A stretch of 64,000 bases of DNA from Tianweitania sp. UT-5YL-CI-8 (GTDB lineage Bacteria; Pseudomonadota; Alphaproteobacteria; Rhizobiales; Rhizobiaceae). The first letter of the stretch is position 1. Each line of letters starts with the position of its first letter. This document shows, piece by piece, positions 46,615 through 56,395 of this stretch. The stretch spans positions 310,001 through 374,000 of the forward strand of contig NZ_JASCRR010000003.1 in NCBI RefSeq assembly GCF_030010215.1, written 5' to 3'. A program made the position numbers and the translations under genes. Under the pieces are notes generated by a model, which made no database searches, was not told the DNA's origin, and saw only the letters and a program-made list of their open reading frames with translations.

Positions 46615-47334
46615 TTACGACGCGGCTTCGCGTTCGACCAGGCCGCCGAAACGGCGGTCGCGGCTGGTGTATTCGCCGATCGCCTCAAGCAATTGCTCGC
46701 GGCCGAAATCGGGCCAGTAGCAAGGCATGAACACCAGTTCTGTGTAGGCAAGTTGCCAGAGCAGGAAGTTCGAAAGCCGCACTTCGCCGCTGGTCCGGAT
46801 CAGCAGGTCGGGGTCGGGTATGTCGAGCGTATCCAAAAACCCCTCGAAACGCTCCGGCGTGAGTTCGTCGGCTGAAAACCGACCCTCCGCAATTGCCTGG
46901 GCCGCTTTCGCGGCCGCGCGGGCGATTTCGTCGCGACCGCCATAGTTGAAGGCGATCACCAGCGTCATCGACGAATTTCGCGCAGTCAGCGTCTCCGCTT
47001 CCTCGAGCAATCCGCGAATGTCGGCCTTGAGATTTTGGCGGTCGCCGATGATCTTCACGCGCACGCCGCTATTGTGCAGTTCGGCAAGGTCACGCCTGAT
47101 GAAGATTTTCAGGAGGCTCATCAGGTCGCTGACTTCGGTCTGCGGCCGTGACCAGTTTTCCGAGGAGAAGGCGTAGACGGTGACCCATTTCACGCCGAGA
47201 TCACCCGCGGAGCGCACCGTCCGACGCAGCGCATCCACGCCCGCCTTGTGACCGGCAGCGCGCGGCAGGCCGCGCGCTTTCGCCCAGCGGCCATTGCCGT
47301 CCATGATGATCGCAATGTGAGTGGGCGTACTCAT
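46615..47334 (-). CDS. uppS: Isoprenyl (undecaprenyl diphosphate) synthase
   Basis: Cis-prenyltransferase making the C55 lipid carrier for peptidoglycan and O-antigen. 239 aa: [20 protein letters not shown] with the catalytic Asp near 13, [11 protein letters not shown] near 63, and [21 protein letters not shown] near 185. The ATG at 47334 is the family start; the longer frame upstream overlaps frr and has no homology. Confidence 0.95.
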   Translation of the reverse strand: MSTPTHIAIIMDGNGRWAKARGLPRAAGHKAGVDALRRTVRSAGDLGVKWVTVYAFSSENWSRPQTEVSDLMSLLKIFIRRDLAELHNSGVRVKIIGDRQNLKADIRGLLEEAETLTARNSSMTLVIAFNYGGRDEIARAAAKAAQAIAEGRFSADELTPERFEGFLDTLDIPDPDLLIRTSGEVRLSNFLLWQLAYTELVFMPCYWPDFGREQLLEAIGEYTSRDRRFGGLVEREAAS

Positions 47335-47357
47335 GTCCAGCCTTTGGCTAGGAGGTC

Positions 47358-47912
47358 CTAAACCTGCATGATCTCGGTTTCTTTGCCGGCAAGCAAGCCG
47401 TCGATCGCGGTGATCGTCTCGTCTGTGAGCTTCTGCACACGGTCGGACTGAACGCGCTGATCGTCCTGGCTGAGCTCGCCGTCCTTTTCCGCCTTCTTGA
47501 GCGCGTCCATGCCGTCGCGGCGCACATGCCGGACAGCCACGCGGGCATTTTCGGCATAGGTGTGGGCAATTTTGACCAATTCCTTGCGGCGCTGTTCGTT
47601 CAGCTCCGGCAAGGGGATGCGCAAGGTCGTGCCGTCGACGATGGGGTTGAAGCCGAGATTGGATTCGCGGATGGCACGGTCGACGGCACTGACCATCGAC
47701 TTGTCCCACACCGAGACCGAGATCATGCGCGGTTCGGGGACAGAGACGTTGGCGACCTGGTTGATCGGCATCGCCGATCCGTAAGCCTGGACGGTCACTG
47801 CATCGAGCAGATTGCTCGACGCGCGTCCCGTGCGCAAGGAAGCCAGGTCGGTCTTGAATGCGTTGATGGCGCCGTCCATGCGGCGCTGAAGGTCTTTGTA
47901 GTCCGTGCTCAT
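47358..47912 (-). CDS. frr: Ribosome recycling factor
   Basis: Splits post-termination ribosomes together with EF-G. 184 aa, the standard length; [20 protein letters not shown] near 26 and [33 protein letters not shown] (core [16 protein letters not shown]) near 130 are diagnostic. 39 bases downstream of pyrH in the transcribed direction. Confidence 0.96.
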   Translation of the reverse strand: MSTDYKDLQRRMDGAINAFKTDLASLRTGRASSNLLDAVTVQAYGSAMPINQVANVSVPEPRMISVSVWDKSMVSAVDRAIRESNLGFNPIVDGTTLRIPLPELNEQRRKELVKIAHTYAENARVAVRHVRRDGMDALKKAEKDGELSQDDQRVQSDRVQKLTDETITAIDGLLAGKETEIMQV

Positions 47913-47951
47913 CTGGCCTCCTTGCCCGCCTTTCGACGGAGTCTTTTCAAA

Positions 47952-48674
47952 TCAGGCATCCGCCACGACAGTGCAGCGGCCGCCACCTTTCAAAATCTCG
48001 CCGAAACCGCCTTTTTCGTGGATCGAGTAGACGATTATCGGGATGTTGTTTTCGCGCGCAAGAGCAATGGCTGCCGTGTCCATGATGGAAAGGCCCCTGC
48101 TGAGAACTTCCTGGTGCGAAATGCGCTCATAGCGCGTCGCGGTCGGATCCTTCTTGGGATCGGCCGAATAGACGCCGTCCACCTGCGTGCCCTTGAACAG
48201 CGCGTCGGCGCCGATCTCGGCTGCCCTGAGAGCAGCGGCGGAATCGGTGGTGAAGAACGGGTTGCCAGTGCCGCCGGCAAAGATCACGACCTTGCCTTCG
48301 TCCATATAGGCTGTGGCCTTGCGCTGGGAAAAGCCTTCGCACAACTCAGGCATGGCGATAGCCGACAGAACGACGGCATCAACCCAGAGCTTGGTCAGCG
48401 ACGTGCGCAGCGCCAGCGAATTGATGACGGTCGCCAGCATGCCCATATGGTCGCCGGTGACACGGTCGCCGCCCTTGGAGGCTACGGCCACGCCGCGAAA
48501 GATGTTGCCGCCGCCGATGACGACGCCGACCTCGACGCCAAGCGCCCGCGCCTCTGCGATGTCGGAAGCGATGCGGTCGACAACAGAAACGTCGATGCCG
48601 AAATGCTGTTCGCCCATCAAGGCTTCGCCCGACGCTTTCAGCAGGACGCGCCTGTAGAGTGGCTTGGCCGTCAT
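47952..48674 (-). CDS. pyrH: Uridylate kinase
   Basis: Bacterial hexameric UMP kinase of the amino-acid-kinase fold, making UDP for pyrimidine nucleotide synthesis. 240 aa: RVLLKASGEALMG near 10, VVIGGGNIFRG near 56, and FAGGTGNPFFTTDSAAALRA near 133. ATG at 48674 matches the family start; a longer frame adds 13 unrelated residues. Confidence 0.96.
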   Translation of the reverse strand: MTAKPLYRRVLLKASGEALMGEQHFGIDVSVVDRIASDIAEARALGVEVGVVIGGGNIFRGVAVASKGGDRVTGDHMGMLATVINSLALRTSLTKLWVDAVVLSAIAMPELCEGFSQRKATAYMDEGKVVIFAGGTGNPFFTTDSAAALRAAEIGADALFKGTQVDGVYSADPKKDPTATRYERISHQEVLSRGLSIMDTAAIALARENNIPIIVYSIHEKGGFGEILKGGGRCTVVADA

Positions 48675-48797
48675 GTATTTTCCCCGTATGCGGTAGTCGA
48701 AGCCCGGATACACGAAGGGCGCCGCGTTGTCACGCAGCGCCCAACAGTATTCCCAGAAAGGGTCGGCTTAGGACCAATCGACAATCATGGATCGGTC

Positions 48798-49718
48798 CTA
48801 CTGCTTGACGGCAGCTGCCACTTCGGCGGCGAAATCGGACTCTTCCTTCTCGATGCCCTCGCCCAGCGCGAAGCGGATATAGCCGGTGATCTTGGCCGGA
48901 GCGCCGATCTGCTTTTCCGCGTCCTTGAGCGCTGCCTCGACCGTCAGGTCGGGGTTGAGCACGAAAGCCTGCTTCAACAGCACCACTTCCTCATAGAACT
49001 TGCGCAGACGGCCTTCGACCATCTTCTCGATGATGTTTTCCGGCTTGCCCGACTGGCGGGCCTGGTCGGAGAAGATCGCTTTTTCGCGTTCCACGGCCGA
49101 TGCGTCGACTTCTTCGGGCGTCAGGGCCAGCGGATTGGTGGCTGCGACATGCATGGCAACCTGGCGCGCAAAGGCGCTGGCGGCTTCCGCATTGCCAGCG
49201 GTCTCGATGGCGACGAGAACGCCGAGCTTGCCGAGGCCGTCGGCGACAGCGTTGTGCACGTAGCTCGCAACTGCCCCTTGGGAGACCGAAAGCTTGGCCG
49301 AGCGGCGGAAGCTGAGGTTCTCGCCGATGGTGCCGACGGCGTCCTTGATGGTCTCGGTCACGCTCTTGTCGGAATGCGGGTACTTCGCTGCCGCGACGGC
49401 TTCCGTGGTGCCATAGGCCAGCGCGACCTTGGCGACATTGGTGACGATCTCCTGGAAGGCCGCGTTGCGGGCAACGAAGTCGGTCTCGGAGTTGACTTCG
49501 ACGACGACCGCTTCGCGAACGCCGGAGTCGACACCGATCAGGCCTTCGGCGGCGGTACGGCCGGCCTTCTTGTCGGCCTTGGAGATACCCTTCTTGCGCA
49601 GCCAGTCGACCGCGGCTTCCATGTCGCCGCCGGTCTCGGTCAGAGCCGCCTTGCAATCCATCATGCCCGCGCCCGAGAGTTCGCGGAGTTCTTTCACCTG
49701 TGCAGCCGTAATCGTCAT
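48798..49718 (-). CDS. tsf: Elongation factor Ts
   Basis: Nucleotide exchange factor for EF-Tu. 306 aa; N-terminal UBA-like domain with [16 protein letters not shown] (first Ts signature), and [12 protein letters not shown] near 78 (second signature). ATG at 49718 is the family start. Follows rpsB, as in nearly all bacteria; a hairpin between the two may reduce its transcription. Confidence 0.96.
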   Translation of the reverse strand: MTITAAQVKELRELSGAGMMDCKAALTETGGDMEAAVDWLRKKGISKADKKAGRTAAEGLIGVDSGVREAVVVEVNSETDFVARNAAFQEIVTNVAKVALAYGTTEAVAAAKYPHSDKSVTETIKDAVGTIGENLSFRRSAKLSVSQGAVASYVHNAVADGLGKLGVLVAIETAGNAEAASAFARQVAMHVAATNPLALTPEEVDASAVEREKAIFSDQARQSGKPENIIEKMVEGRLRKFYEEVVLLKQAFVLNPDLTVEAALKDAEKQIGAPAKITGYIRFALGEGIEKEESDFAAEVAAAVKQ

Positions 49719-49808
49719 GTTAGCCTCTTTGTCTTGAAACACGCGGGCGCACCACCGGGATTGCGATGGTGCGCCTGACGCTGGCGCAGACGCGCCTGAA
49801 ACAGTGGT

Positions 49809-49832
49809 AAAAGGCCGGAGACCGGCCTTTTT
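49809..49832 (-). terminator. Hairpin terminator/attenuator between rpsB and tsf
   Basis: On the reverse strand, AAAAGGCCGG-TCT-CCGGCCTTTT starts a few bases after the rpsB stop: a 10-bp perfect stem, 3-base loop and four T. Partial termination here would set rpsB above tsf levels. Confidence 0.65.
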
Positions 49833-49835
49833 GAA

Positions 49836-50618
49836 TTAAGCCTGCGGCGCTTCGCTGGCCGGCTCTTCGCCCAGAGCGGGCTCGACCGGAGCTTCGGCCG
49901 ATGCGCCGACGTCGACGCCGAGAGCGCCCTGCTGGCGAGCGATACCGTCGATGGCAGCCTTGGCAATCAGGTCGCAATAGAGCTGGATGGCGCGGGCCGC
50001 GTCATCGTTGCCGGGAATCGGATAGTCGATCTTGTCCGGATCGCAGTTCGAATCGATGATCGCGACGACCGGGATGCCGAGACGCTTGGCTTCGAGGATC
50101 GCAATCGCTTCCTTGTTGGTGTCGATCACGAACATCAGGTCCGGGGTCGAGCCCATGTCCTTGATGCCGCCGAGGGCCTTGTCCAGCTTCTCGCGCTCGC
50201 GGTCGAGGTTCAGGCGCTCCTTCTTGGTGAAGCCCTGGGCTTCGCCGGCGAGCATCTCGTCGAGCTTGCGCAGACGGGCGATCGAGTTCGAGATCGTCTT
50301 CCAGTTGGTCAGCATGCCGCCGAGCCAACGCGAGTTGACGTAATACTGGGCCGAACGCTGGGCAGCGTCAGCGACGATGTCCGAAGCCTGGCGCTTGGTG
50401 CCGACGAACAGGACGCGACCGCCGCGAGCGACGGTGTCGGAAACCTGCTTGAGCGCCTGGTTCAGAAGCGGAACCGTCTGGCTGAGGTCGATGATGTGGA
50501 TGTTGTTGCGGGCGCCATAGATGTATGTCGCCATCTTCGGGTTCCAGCGGTGGGTCTGGTGGCCGAAGTGAACGCCAGCTTCCAAAAGCTGGCGCATGCT
50601 GAAATCAGGCAGTGCCAT
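49836..50618 (-). CDS. rpsB: 30S ribosomal protein S2
   Basis: Small-subunit protein S2. 260 aa; [22 protein letters not shown] with the S2 signature at residues ~7-28, and [36 protein letters not shown] (core [20 protein letters not shown]) near 160-190. The C-terminus has an Ala/Glu-rich tail. It leads the reverse-strand cluster; the leader region upstream (50619-50760) has several small GC hairpins that could be regulatory, but I recognise no known leader motif. Confidence 0.97.
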   Translation of the reverse strand: MALPDFSMRQLLEAGVHFGHQTHRWNPKMATYIYGARNNIHIIDLSQTVPLLNQALKQVSDTVARGGRVLFVGTKRQASDIVADAAQRSAQYYVNSRWLGGMLTNWKTISNSIARLRKLDEMLAGEAQGFTKKERLNLDREREKLDKALGGIKDMGSTPDLMFVIDTNKEAIAILEAKRLGIPVVAIIDSNCDPDKIDYPIPGNDDAARAIQLYCDLIAKAAIDGIARQQGALGVDVGASAEAPVEPALGEEPASEAPQA

Positions 50619-50806
50619 TCGTTATTGTCCTTTCCGGTTGGCCTCCACGGATTTTGACGCGTCGGGCGAAAGCCCTTGCGCCACCGGAGGTCTCGGCCGG
50701 ATTTCTCCCGGAAAAGACCCATATCCGTGTGTGGAATGCTGCGGCACATACACGGGTCGCTGGTCGAAAGCAACACAAAGCGGTAAAGATGCTGAGCGAG
50801 ACCTGC

Positions 50807-50880
50807 TGCCTCATAGCGGTTGCGGGGTCGGAACCTCTGGAAGGTCCTCGCACCGGGTTCGATTCCGGGTGAGGCCTCCA
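50807..50880 (+). pseudogene. tRNA-like sequence or tRNA 3'-end remnant
   Basis: The 3' part has a complete T arm (CCGGG-TTCGATT-CCGGG) followed by TGAGGCC-T-CCA, exactly as at a tRNA 3' end. A partly matching 5' strand (GCCTCA, then U8-A9-like TA) sits 73 bases before the CCA, but D-arm and anticodon-arm pairing fail (the middle folds only as GGA/CCT with AGG/TCC, a bulge and a 5-base loop). Either a decayed tRNA gene or a tRNA fragment left by a past integration event. No working tRNA is claimed. Confidence 0.35.
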
Positions 50881-50971
50881 GCCTCTCTTGCCCTCCCCAC
50901 ATCAAACCGTCATGGACTTGAGATAACAGCGCCGGCAAACCACCGATCTCTCAGAGCCGGACAAGCCTTTC

Positions 50972-52174
50972 ATGCCCGAATCCCACAGCCCACACCGAGG
51001 CAGTTTTGTCGAAGTTTTTCTCGCTTTCCTCAAGCTCGGCTTCATCTCCTTCGGCGGTCCCATCGCGCATCTCGGCTATTTCCGCGACGAATTCGTCGGC
51101 CGGCGCACATGGATCGATGATAAGGCCTATGCCGAACTCGTCGCGCTGTGCCAGTTCCTGCCGGGACCGGCTTCCAGCCAGGTTGGGTTTTCGCTCGGCC
51201 TTCTCCGCACCGGCACGCTTGCCGGCGGGTTGTCGGCGTGGCTTGCCTTCACGCTGCCGTCGGCCGCGCTCATGGCGGCACTCGGACTCGGAGCCGCAAG
51301 CTTCAGCGGCGAGACGGCGGATGCCCTGCTGCATGGTTTGAAACTGGTTGCGGCTGCAATCGTCGCGCAGGCGGTGTGGGGCATGGCCAAAAGCCTCACT
51401 CCAGACCTGCCGCGCATCGCAATCGGTGCTGCGGCGCTCATCCTGGCTTCTCTTGTGGCAGGCGCTCCCGGCCAACTCGGCGCCATCGTGCTAGGGGCAA
51501 TTGCCGGCGTCCTTCTCTGCGCCGGGCACACCCGGCTTGCCCGCGAAGGCCGATTCGTTCCGGTGCCGAAGCGGTCCGCGTGGATTGCGCTGGCGCTTGC
51601 AGGCCTTCTGTTCATCGGCTTGCCGGCTTTGGCGCAACTCGCAGTATCGCCGTTCCCAGTCTTTTTCGAAGCCTTCTACCGCTCCGGTGCGCTGGTGTTC
51701 GGCGGAGGTCACGTCGTCTTGCCGCTGCTCAAAGCCTCGGTGGTCGCCCCGGGATGGGTCAGCCCGGACAGTTTTCTGGCCGGATATGGCCTGGCACAGG
51801 CCATGCCAGGGCCGCTGTTCACCTTCGCAGCCTATCTGGGCGCTGCAGCCGTGCCGCCTGTGGGCGGCCTGCTTGCGGCCTGCCTCGCACTGATCGGCAT
51901 ATTTCTGCCGGGCCTGCTTCTGGTCTACGGCGCCCTGCCCTTCGCAGCTGACCTTCAGGCGAGGCCGAAAGCCGATGCCGCGATTCGCGGCGCCAATGCT
52001 GCTGTTGTCGGCATTCTCGCAGCGGCCCTTTACGATCCGGTGCTGCGGGCGACCGTGTTGAGCTGGCAGGACGCTGCGATAGCCGTCGTTGGCTTCTGCC
52101 TGCTGGTCTACGCACGCATTCCGTCCTGGGCGGTGGTCGTCGTGTTGCCGCTGGCCTCGTTGGCATTATCCTAA
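50972..52174 (+). CDS. chrA: Chromate transporter ChrA
   Basis: CHR-superfamily inner-membrane protein that exports chromate, probably by anion antiport. 400 aa with two homologous CHR domains (~10-180 and ~215-395): the N-half motif LGFISFGGPIAHLGYFRDE and the C-half motif LVFGGGHVVLPLLKA, each followed by a CQFLPGP- or AQAMPGP-type signature. Single gene; its end overlaps the convergent DUF4031 gene by 4 bases. Confidence 0.93.
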   Translation: MPESHSPHRGSFVEVFLAFLKLGFISFGGPIAHLGYFRDEFVGRRTWIDDKAYAELVALCQFLPGPASSQVGFSLGLLRTGTLAGGLSAWLAFTLPSAALMAALGLGAASFSGETADALLHGLKLVAAAIVAQAVWGMAKSLTPDLPRIAIGAAALILASLVAGAPGQLGAIVLGAIAGVLLCAGHTRLAREGRFVPVPKRSAWIALALAGLLFIGLPALAQLAVSPFPVFFEAFYRSGALVFGGGHVVLPLLKASVVAPGWVSPDSFLAGYGLAQAMPGPLFTFAAYLGAAAVPPVGGLLAACLALIGIFLPGLLLVYGALPFAADLQARPKADAAIRGANAAVVGILAAALYDPVLRATVLSWQDAAIAVVGFCLLVYARIPSWAVVVVLPLASLALS

Positions 52175-52449
52175 CGCGGCTTCTTGCCGCCGCGTACGCG
52201 CACCCGGCGAAAAATCTCGACGATTTCCTGCCGGCTGCTTTCCACAGCGCCCAGCCTGATAGCGCGGTCGCGCTCCAGGCCGGTGATGTCGTAATGGGGC
52301 GCCGAGGTCTTGGGCGGTCCCTGATATGACGAGCGCTTTATACCAAGCTGTGCTGCAAAGCGGTGCAACTCCGCCTCGTCGTCGGCCAGAAGATGACACC
52401 AGCGCCGCCCGGCGAAATGCCAGATGGCGGCATCGACATAGACCGCCAT
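52171..52449 (-). CDS. DUF4031 domain-containing protein
   Basis: 92 aa, cytosolic. MAVYVDAAIWHFAGRRWCHLLAD is the DUF4031 opening (core YVDAAIWHFAGRRWCHL), with DEAELHRFAAQLGI and HYDITGLERDRAIRLGA following. The family is widespread in bacteria and has no assigned function; the pattern of Asp, Trp and His hints at a nuclease-like or metal site, but that is speculation. It lies just downstream of the eipB gene on the same strand. Confidence 0.8.
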   Translation of the reverse strand: MAVYVDAAIWHFAGRRWCHLLADDEAELHRFAAQLGIKRSSYQGPPKTSAPHYDITGLERDRAIRLGAVESSRQEIVEIFRRVRVRGGKKPR

Positions 52450-52464
52450 GCGAGCGTCTTCAGG

Positions 52465-53295
52465 CTACTGGTCGCATGTCTCGCCAGCGGGCGGGCTGTC
52501 GAACACGGTCAGGTTGACCAGCTTGCCGGTGATGGAGAAATCGCCATAGTCCATCGTCATATCGCGGGTCAGGCCGTTCTCATGCAGCTTGAAGCTGATA
52601 CGGTAGGTCGGCACTTCCTCGCCACCCTCGCCTTCCGGGTTGAAGTAGGCGATGTCCACCGGCCAGTATTTGTCCTTGGACAGGCCGGCCAGAGCTGAAA
52701 CCTCGGGGTCGGTACTCGCCGTTTCGGCTTTCTTGCCCACGATCACAGTGGTGGTCATGATTTTGTCGGCGTCTTCCGAGCCATCGAACAGCGTCGTCTC
52801 ATAGAAGGTCTCGCCCTTCTCCGCATTGTCGATGAGTTCAACGAGATGCTGGGTTGGAAACTGCGTCGCCGCCAGATCTAGCTTCTCGGACTCGGGTTTG
52901 TCGATGGACACTTTGAGACCGTTGCCCTCGCTGGTCGCAGTCCCCTTCACTTCGCGTTCGAGCTGCTGGTCGACGAAGGATTTCGTGGCAAACGAGAAGG
53001 ATTTGCCGCCGGCTTCTTCGAACGTGGTTGTCTGCTGGTCGGTGACCCGAGACGTTTCGCCGTTTTCGATGTTGGTCACGAAGCGGAACTTGACCGTATA
53101 GCCCTCGCAGGCCGATCCGTTGAACTCATAGACCATGCGGCCGCTCAACGATGTGATTCCCGAACGGTCCGAAGCTTCGTCGAGCGCCACGTCATAAACC
53201 GCACGATGCGGGACGAGCACCGGCGCGGCCGACGCGTAGCCGACTGCAGATGCCGACGAGGCCAGGGCGAGAACTGCGAGGCGCACAACGCGCAT
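52465..53295 (-). CDS. Cell envelope integrity protein EipB family (DUF1849)
   Basis: Periplasmic beta-spiral protein needed for envelope stability in Brucella. 276 aa; signal peptide (VVRLAVLALASSASAVGYASA-A), the opening APVLVPHRAVYDVAL, GRMVYEF and the paired cysteines in GSACEGY and the C-terminal GETCDQ, which form the conserved disulfide in EipB. ATG at 53295 precedes the signal peptide; the longer frame adds 42 residues with no function. Confidence 0.88.
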   Translation of the reverse strand: MRVVRLAVLALASSASAVGYASAAPVLVPHRAVYDVALDEASDRSGITSLSGRMVYEFNGSACEGYTVKFRFVTNIENGETSRVTDQQTTTFEEAGGKSFSFATKSFVDQQLEREVKGTATSEGNGLKVSIDKPESEKLDLAATQFPTQHLVELIDNAEKGETFYETTLFDGSEDADKIMTTTVIVGKKAETASTDPEVSALAGLSKDKYWPVDIAYFNPEGEGGEEVPTYRISFKLHENGLTRDMTMDYGDFSITGKLVNLTVFDSPPAGETCDQ

Positions 53296-53444
53296 GGGGA
53301 TGCTCCGGACGTTGGGCCGGTCAGGCCGCTGGAAATGATGGTCCACGTTAAAAAAAGTCATGGCGGAAGCGAGGCAAACAGAGCAGTTTCGACAAGGCGT
53401 TTCGCCTTCGCAGACGCACACTACGTTGAAATTAGGAAAAGATC

Positions 53445-53909
53445 ATGAGCGACACAATCGAAAAGCGGCTTGCCGGGCTTGGAGTTACGTTGCCTGTCGC
53501 AGCAGCACCCGCGGCCAACTACGTGCCGTTCATGCAGAGCGGTTCGCTGCTGTTCACCGCCGGGCAGCTTCCGCTCAAGGATGGCAAGCTGGTCGCAACA
53601 GGTCTTCTCGGTCAGGATATCGACGTAGCCGCCGGGCAGGAAGCCGCAAAATACTGCGCAATCAACATACTCGCCCAGGCGAAAGCAGCGCTCGGCGACC
53701 TTGAGAAAATCGGCCGTCTGGTCAAGATCACCGTATTCGTCGGCTCTGCACCGGGCTTTACCGAACAACACCTCGTCGCCAACGGCGCCTCCGATTTCCT
53801 GGTTGCCGTTTTGGGCGATGCCGGCAAGCATGCGCGCGCCGCGGTCGGCGTGGCAGCATTGCCATTGAACGCCGCCGTCGAGATCGACGCCATTTTCGAG
53901 ACCAAGTGA
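53445..53909 (+). CDS. RidA family (YjgF/UK114) protein
   Basis: 154 aa. RidA proteins deaminate reactive enamine/imine intermediates formed by PLP enzymes such as IlvA. The sequence has GSLLFTAGQLPLKDGKL and the late VGVAALPLNAAVEIDA, but the typical C-terminal R-x-x-V substrate arginine is replaced by V/A-A-L-P context, so it is closer to the wider YjgF-like subfamily whose activity is less certain. ATG at 53445 follows AGGAAAAG. It is next to a glycerophosphodiesterase gene. Confidence 0.85.
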   Translation: MSDTIEKRLAGLGVTLPVAAAPAANYVPFMQSGSLLFTAGQLPLKDGKLVATGLLGQDIDVAAGQEAAKYCAINILAQAKAALGDLEKIGRLVKITVFVGSAPGFTEQHLVANGASDFLVAVLGDAGKHARAAVGVAALPLNAAVEIDAIFETK

Positions 53910-53913
53910 CGTG

Positions 53914-54645
53914 ATGACCACCGCTCCCTCCTGGCTGACCGCGCGGCCCATCGCTCATCGCGGCTATCATGACCTTAATAAGACGCGGTGGGAAAACACG
54001 CTGTCGGCCTTCTCAGCCGCCGTGGAAAAAAACTTCGCAATCGAGTGCGACGTCCACCTCTCGTCTGACGGAGTGCCGGTGGTGTTCCACGATGACGATC
54101 TCAAGCGCCTTGCGGGCATCGAAGGCTATGTCTGGCAGCGCAGCGCCGCCGAAATGGGCGCATTGCGCATCGGCGGCACGGACGATCATGCGCCCACCCT
54201 CGACGAAATGCTCGCCTTCGTTGCGGGCCGCGTCCCATTGGTCATCGAGCTCAAGGGCATCCCCGGCAAGGACGATGGGCTGGTCGCAGCGGTAGGCGAG
54301 CGACTGGCGCGCTACGACGGGCCGGCCGCCATCATGTCATTCGATCATTGGCTGATCCGTGATTTCGCCGGCAAGGCGCCTGGCATTCCCGCCGGCTTGA
54401 CGGCATGGGGCGACAAGGACCACGAGTTGGAGGCGCATTTTTCCATGCTGGCGCACGGGATATCCTTCGTCTCCTATGGCGTGGTGCACCTTCCCAACCG
54501 CTTCGTGTCGTTCGTGCGCGACAAGCTTTCCATGCCGGTGATTACCTGGACGGTTCGGGATCAGGCAGCAGTCAGAACGACCTTCGACCATGCCGACCAA
54601 ATGACGTTCGAGGGATTCGATCCCGATTCCGCGCCGACCGCCTGA
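53914..54645 (+). CDS. Glycerophosphodiester phosphodiesterase
   Basis: Hydrolyses glycerophosphodiesters to glycerol-3-phosphate plus an alcohol. 243 aa TIM-barrel: AHRGYHDLNKTRWENTLSAF holds the HRG and EN motifs, IECDVHLSSDGVPVVFHDD the metal-binding E-x-D and H-D-D, and ITWTVRD the late conserved Trp. No signal peptide, so cytosolic. Starts 4 bases after the RidA stop (GTG at 53911 also possible), so co-transcribed. Confidence 0.91.
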   Translation: MTTAPSWLTARPIAHRGYHDLNKTRWENTLSAFSAAVEKNFAIECDVHLSSDGVPVVFHDDDLKRLAGIEGYVWQRSAAEMGALRIGGTDDHAPTLDEMLAFVAGRVPLVIELKGIPGKDDGLVAAVGERLARYDGPAAIMSFDHWLIRDFAGKAPGIPAGLTAWGDKDHELEAHFSMLAHGISFVSYGVVHLPNRFVSFVRDKLSMPVITWTVRDQAAVRTTFDHADQMTFEGFDPDSAPTA

Positions 54646-54687
54646 TGGGTGCTTGTATCGCCACAGTCTGGAGCTAAATACTCGGCT

Positions 54688-55920
54688 ATGGCAAAACGCA
54701 TGGACGACGATGGGGCGGGCGAAGAATTCACGATCCGCGTCGTTTCCGGTATGGATAAGTTTGGGAGTGACGAATGGAAATCGCTTTCCGGAACTTCTAA
54801 GGCCAATTTAGAAACTCCTTATAACCCGTTCGTTTCGCACGAATTTCTATCGATTGCCGAAGAATCGGGCTGCGCCTCGTCGAAGACCGGTTGGCAGCCG
54901 CAGCATCTTCGCCTCGAAGACGGCCGAGGACGCCTTCTGGGCGCCGCCTTCTGTTATGCGAAGTCGCACAGCCAGGGCGAATATGTCTTCGACCATGGCT
55001 GGGCCGATGCCTTCGAGCGAGCCGGCGGCCGCTACTATCCCAAGCTGCAATGCGCCGTACCATTCACGCCAGCGGCTGGACCGCGCCTGCTGGTTGCGCA
55101 AGGCATGGATCGGGTTTCCGTTCAGGCAGCGCTCGCGCAAGGGCTTGCCACCTTGACCGACCGGCTGAGCCTGTCATCGGCCCATGTGACCTTTGCGACC
55201 GTGGAAGAGGCGGAGGTGCTGGAGCAGTCCGGCTATCTTCACCGCAACGATCAGCAATTCCATTTCTTCAACGAGGGCTTTTCCAGCTACGAGGATTTCC
55301 TCGACACGCTCGCCTCGCGCAAGCGCAAGAACCTGCGCAAGGAGCGCCGCGAAGCGCTGGAGCCCGGCATCTCCATCGAATGGCTGACCGGCAAGGATCT
55401 AACCGAGCGTGTCTGGGACGATTTCTACGCCTTCTACATGGACACGGGCGCGCGCAAATGGGGCCGGCCCTATCTCAACCGCACTTTCTTTTCGCTGATC
55501 GGCGAACGCATGGCCGAGGACACGCTGCTGGTCATGGCCAAGCGCAACGGACGCTACATCGCCGGCGCCATCAATTTCATCGGCTCGGACACGCTGTATG
55601 GCCGCAACTGGGGCTGCATCGAAGACCACCCCTTCCTGCATTTCGAGGTCTGCTACCATCAGGCCATCGACTTCGCCATAGATCGCAGGCTGAAGGTGGT
55701 GGAGGCCGGTGCGCAGGGGGAACACAAGCTGGCGCGCGGCTATCGACCTGTAACCACGCACTCGGCGCACTACATCTCCCATCCCGGCCTGAGGCACGCC
55801 ATCGACGACTATCTGCGCCGCGAGCGTCTTGAGGTGGCGCGCGCCGCCGAGTATCTCGAAGAGCACGGTCCCTTCCGCAAGGGAGAGAGAACCGACGCCG
55901 AGGCCCGCGACGAAGATTGA
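54688..55920 (+). CDS. GNAT/FemAB-like N-acyltransferase (DUF482)
   Basis: 410 aa, COG3146 family (FemAB-like, PF04339). Signatures: NPFVSHEFLSIAEESG near 53, EYVFDHGWADAFERAGGRYYPKLQ near 100, LASRKRKNLRKERREAL near 210, and GRNWGCIEDHPFLHFEVCYHQAI near 310. Members are predicted aminoacyl or acyl transferases acting on amino groups; the substrate is unknown. ATG at 54688 has GGAG upstream at a long spacing; a second ATG lies at 54700. Confidence 0.87.
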   Translation: MAKRMDDDGAGEEFTIRVVSGMDKFGSDEWKSLSGTSKANLETPYNPFVSHEFLSIAEESGCASSKTGWQPQHLRLEDGRGRLLGAAFCYAKSHSQGEYVFDHGWADAFERAGGRYYPKLQCAVPFTPAAGPRLLVAQGMDRVSVQAALAQGLATLTDRLSLSSAHVTFATVEEAEVLEQSGYLHRNDQQFHFFNEGFSSYEDFLDTLASRKRKNLRKERREALEPGISIEWLTGKDLTERVWDDFYAFYMDTGARKWGRPYLNRTFFSLIGERMAEDTLLVMAKRNGRYIAGAINFIGSDTLYGRNWGCIEDHPFLHFEVCYHQAIDFAIDRRLKVVEAGAQGEHKLARGYRPVTTHSAHYISHPGLRHAIDDYLRRERLEVARAAEYLEEHGPFRKGERTDAEARDED

Positions 55921-55972
55921 CCGGCGCGTCGAGCAACATGCACAATTGCCCAACACGATTACGGGGACTGAC

Positions 55973-56395
55973 ATGGCAGATTACGACCAGAACAATGTTT
56001 TCGCCAAAATCCTGCGCGGCGAACTGCCCGCCCATAAGCTCTACGAGGATGACGATACATTCGTTCTGATGGACATCATGCCGCGCGGCGACGGCCATTG
56101 CCTGGTTCTCCCCAAAAAGCCGTCACGCAACCTGCTGGACGTTGACGCCGACAGCCTGGCGGCGGTGGCGCGAACCACGCAGAAAATGGCGATTGCCGTG
56201 AAAAAGGCGTTCGCGGCTGACGGTGTCACCGTCCAGCAGTTCAACGAGACGGCAGGCGGTCAGGTCGTGTTCCACCTGCATGTGCATGTGATTCCCCGCT
56301 TTGACGGCGTGGCGCTCAAGCCGCATACGGGAGAGATGGAAAAGCCGGACATTCTGGCCGCGAACGCGGAGAAGATCAGGGCTGCTTTGGGTTAG
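55973..56395 (+). CDS. HIT family nucleotide-binding protein
   Basis: 140-aa histidine-triad protein, probably a nucleotide hydrolase of the Hint type. The catalytic motif is HLHVHVIP near 102; GDGHCLVLPKKP near 40 and NETAGGQVVFH near 90 are typical. ATG at 55973 follows GGGGACTG. It is convergent with the azlD gene, with stop codons overlapping by 4 bases. Confidence 0.93.
   Translation: MADYDQNNVFAKILRGELPAHKLYEDDDTFVLMDIMPRGDGHCLVLPKKPSRNLLDVDADSLAAVARTTQKMAIAVKKAFAADGVTVQQFNETAGGQVVFHLHVHVIPRFDGVALKPHTGEMEKPDILAANAEKIRAALG

Noticed and set aside
48717-48742. GC hairpin between tsf and pyrH
   Set aside because: Imperfect stem and no T run on either strand; not listed as a terminator.
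47526-49778. 750-codon open frame on the forward strand
   Set aside because: It is antisense to frr, pyrH and tsf, whose motifs are complete; long antisense frames are common at this GC.
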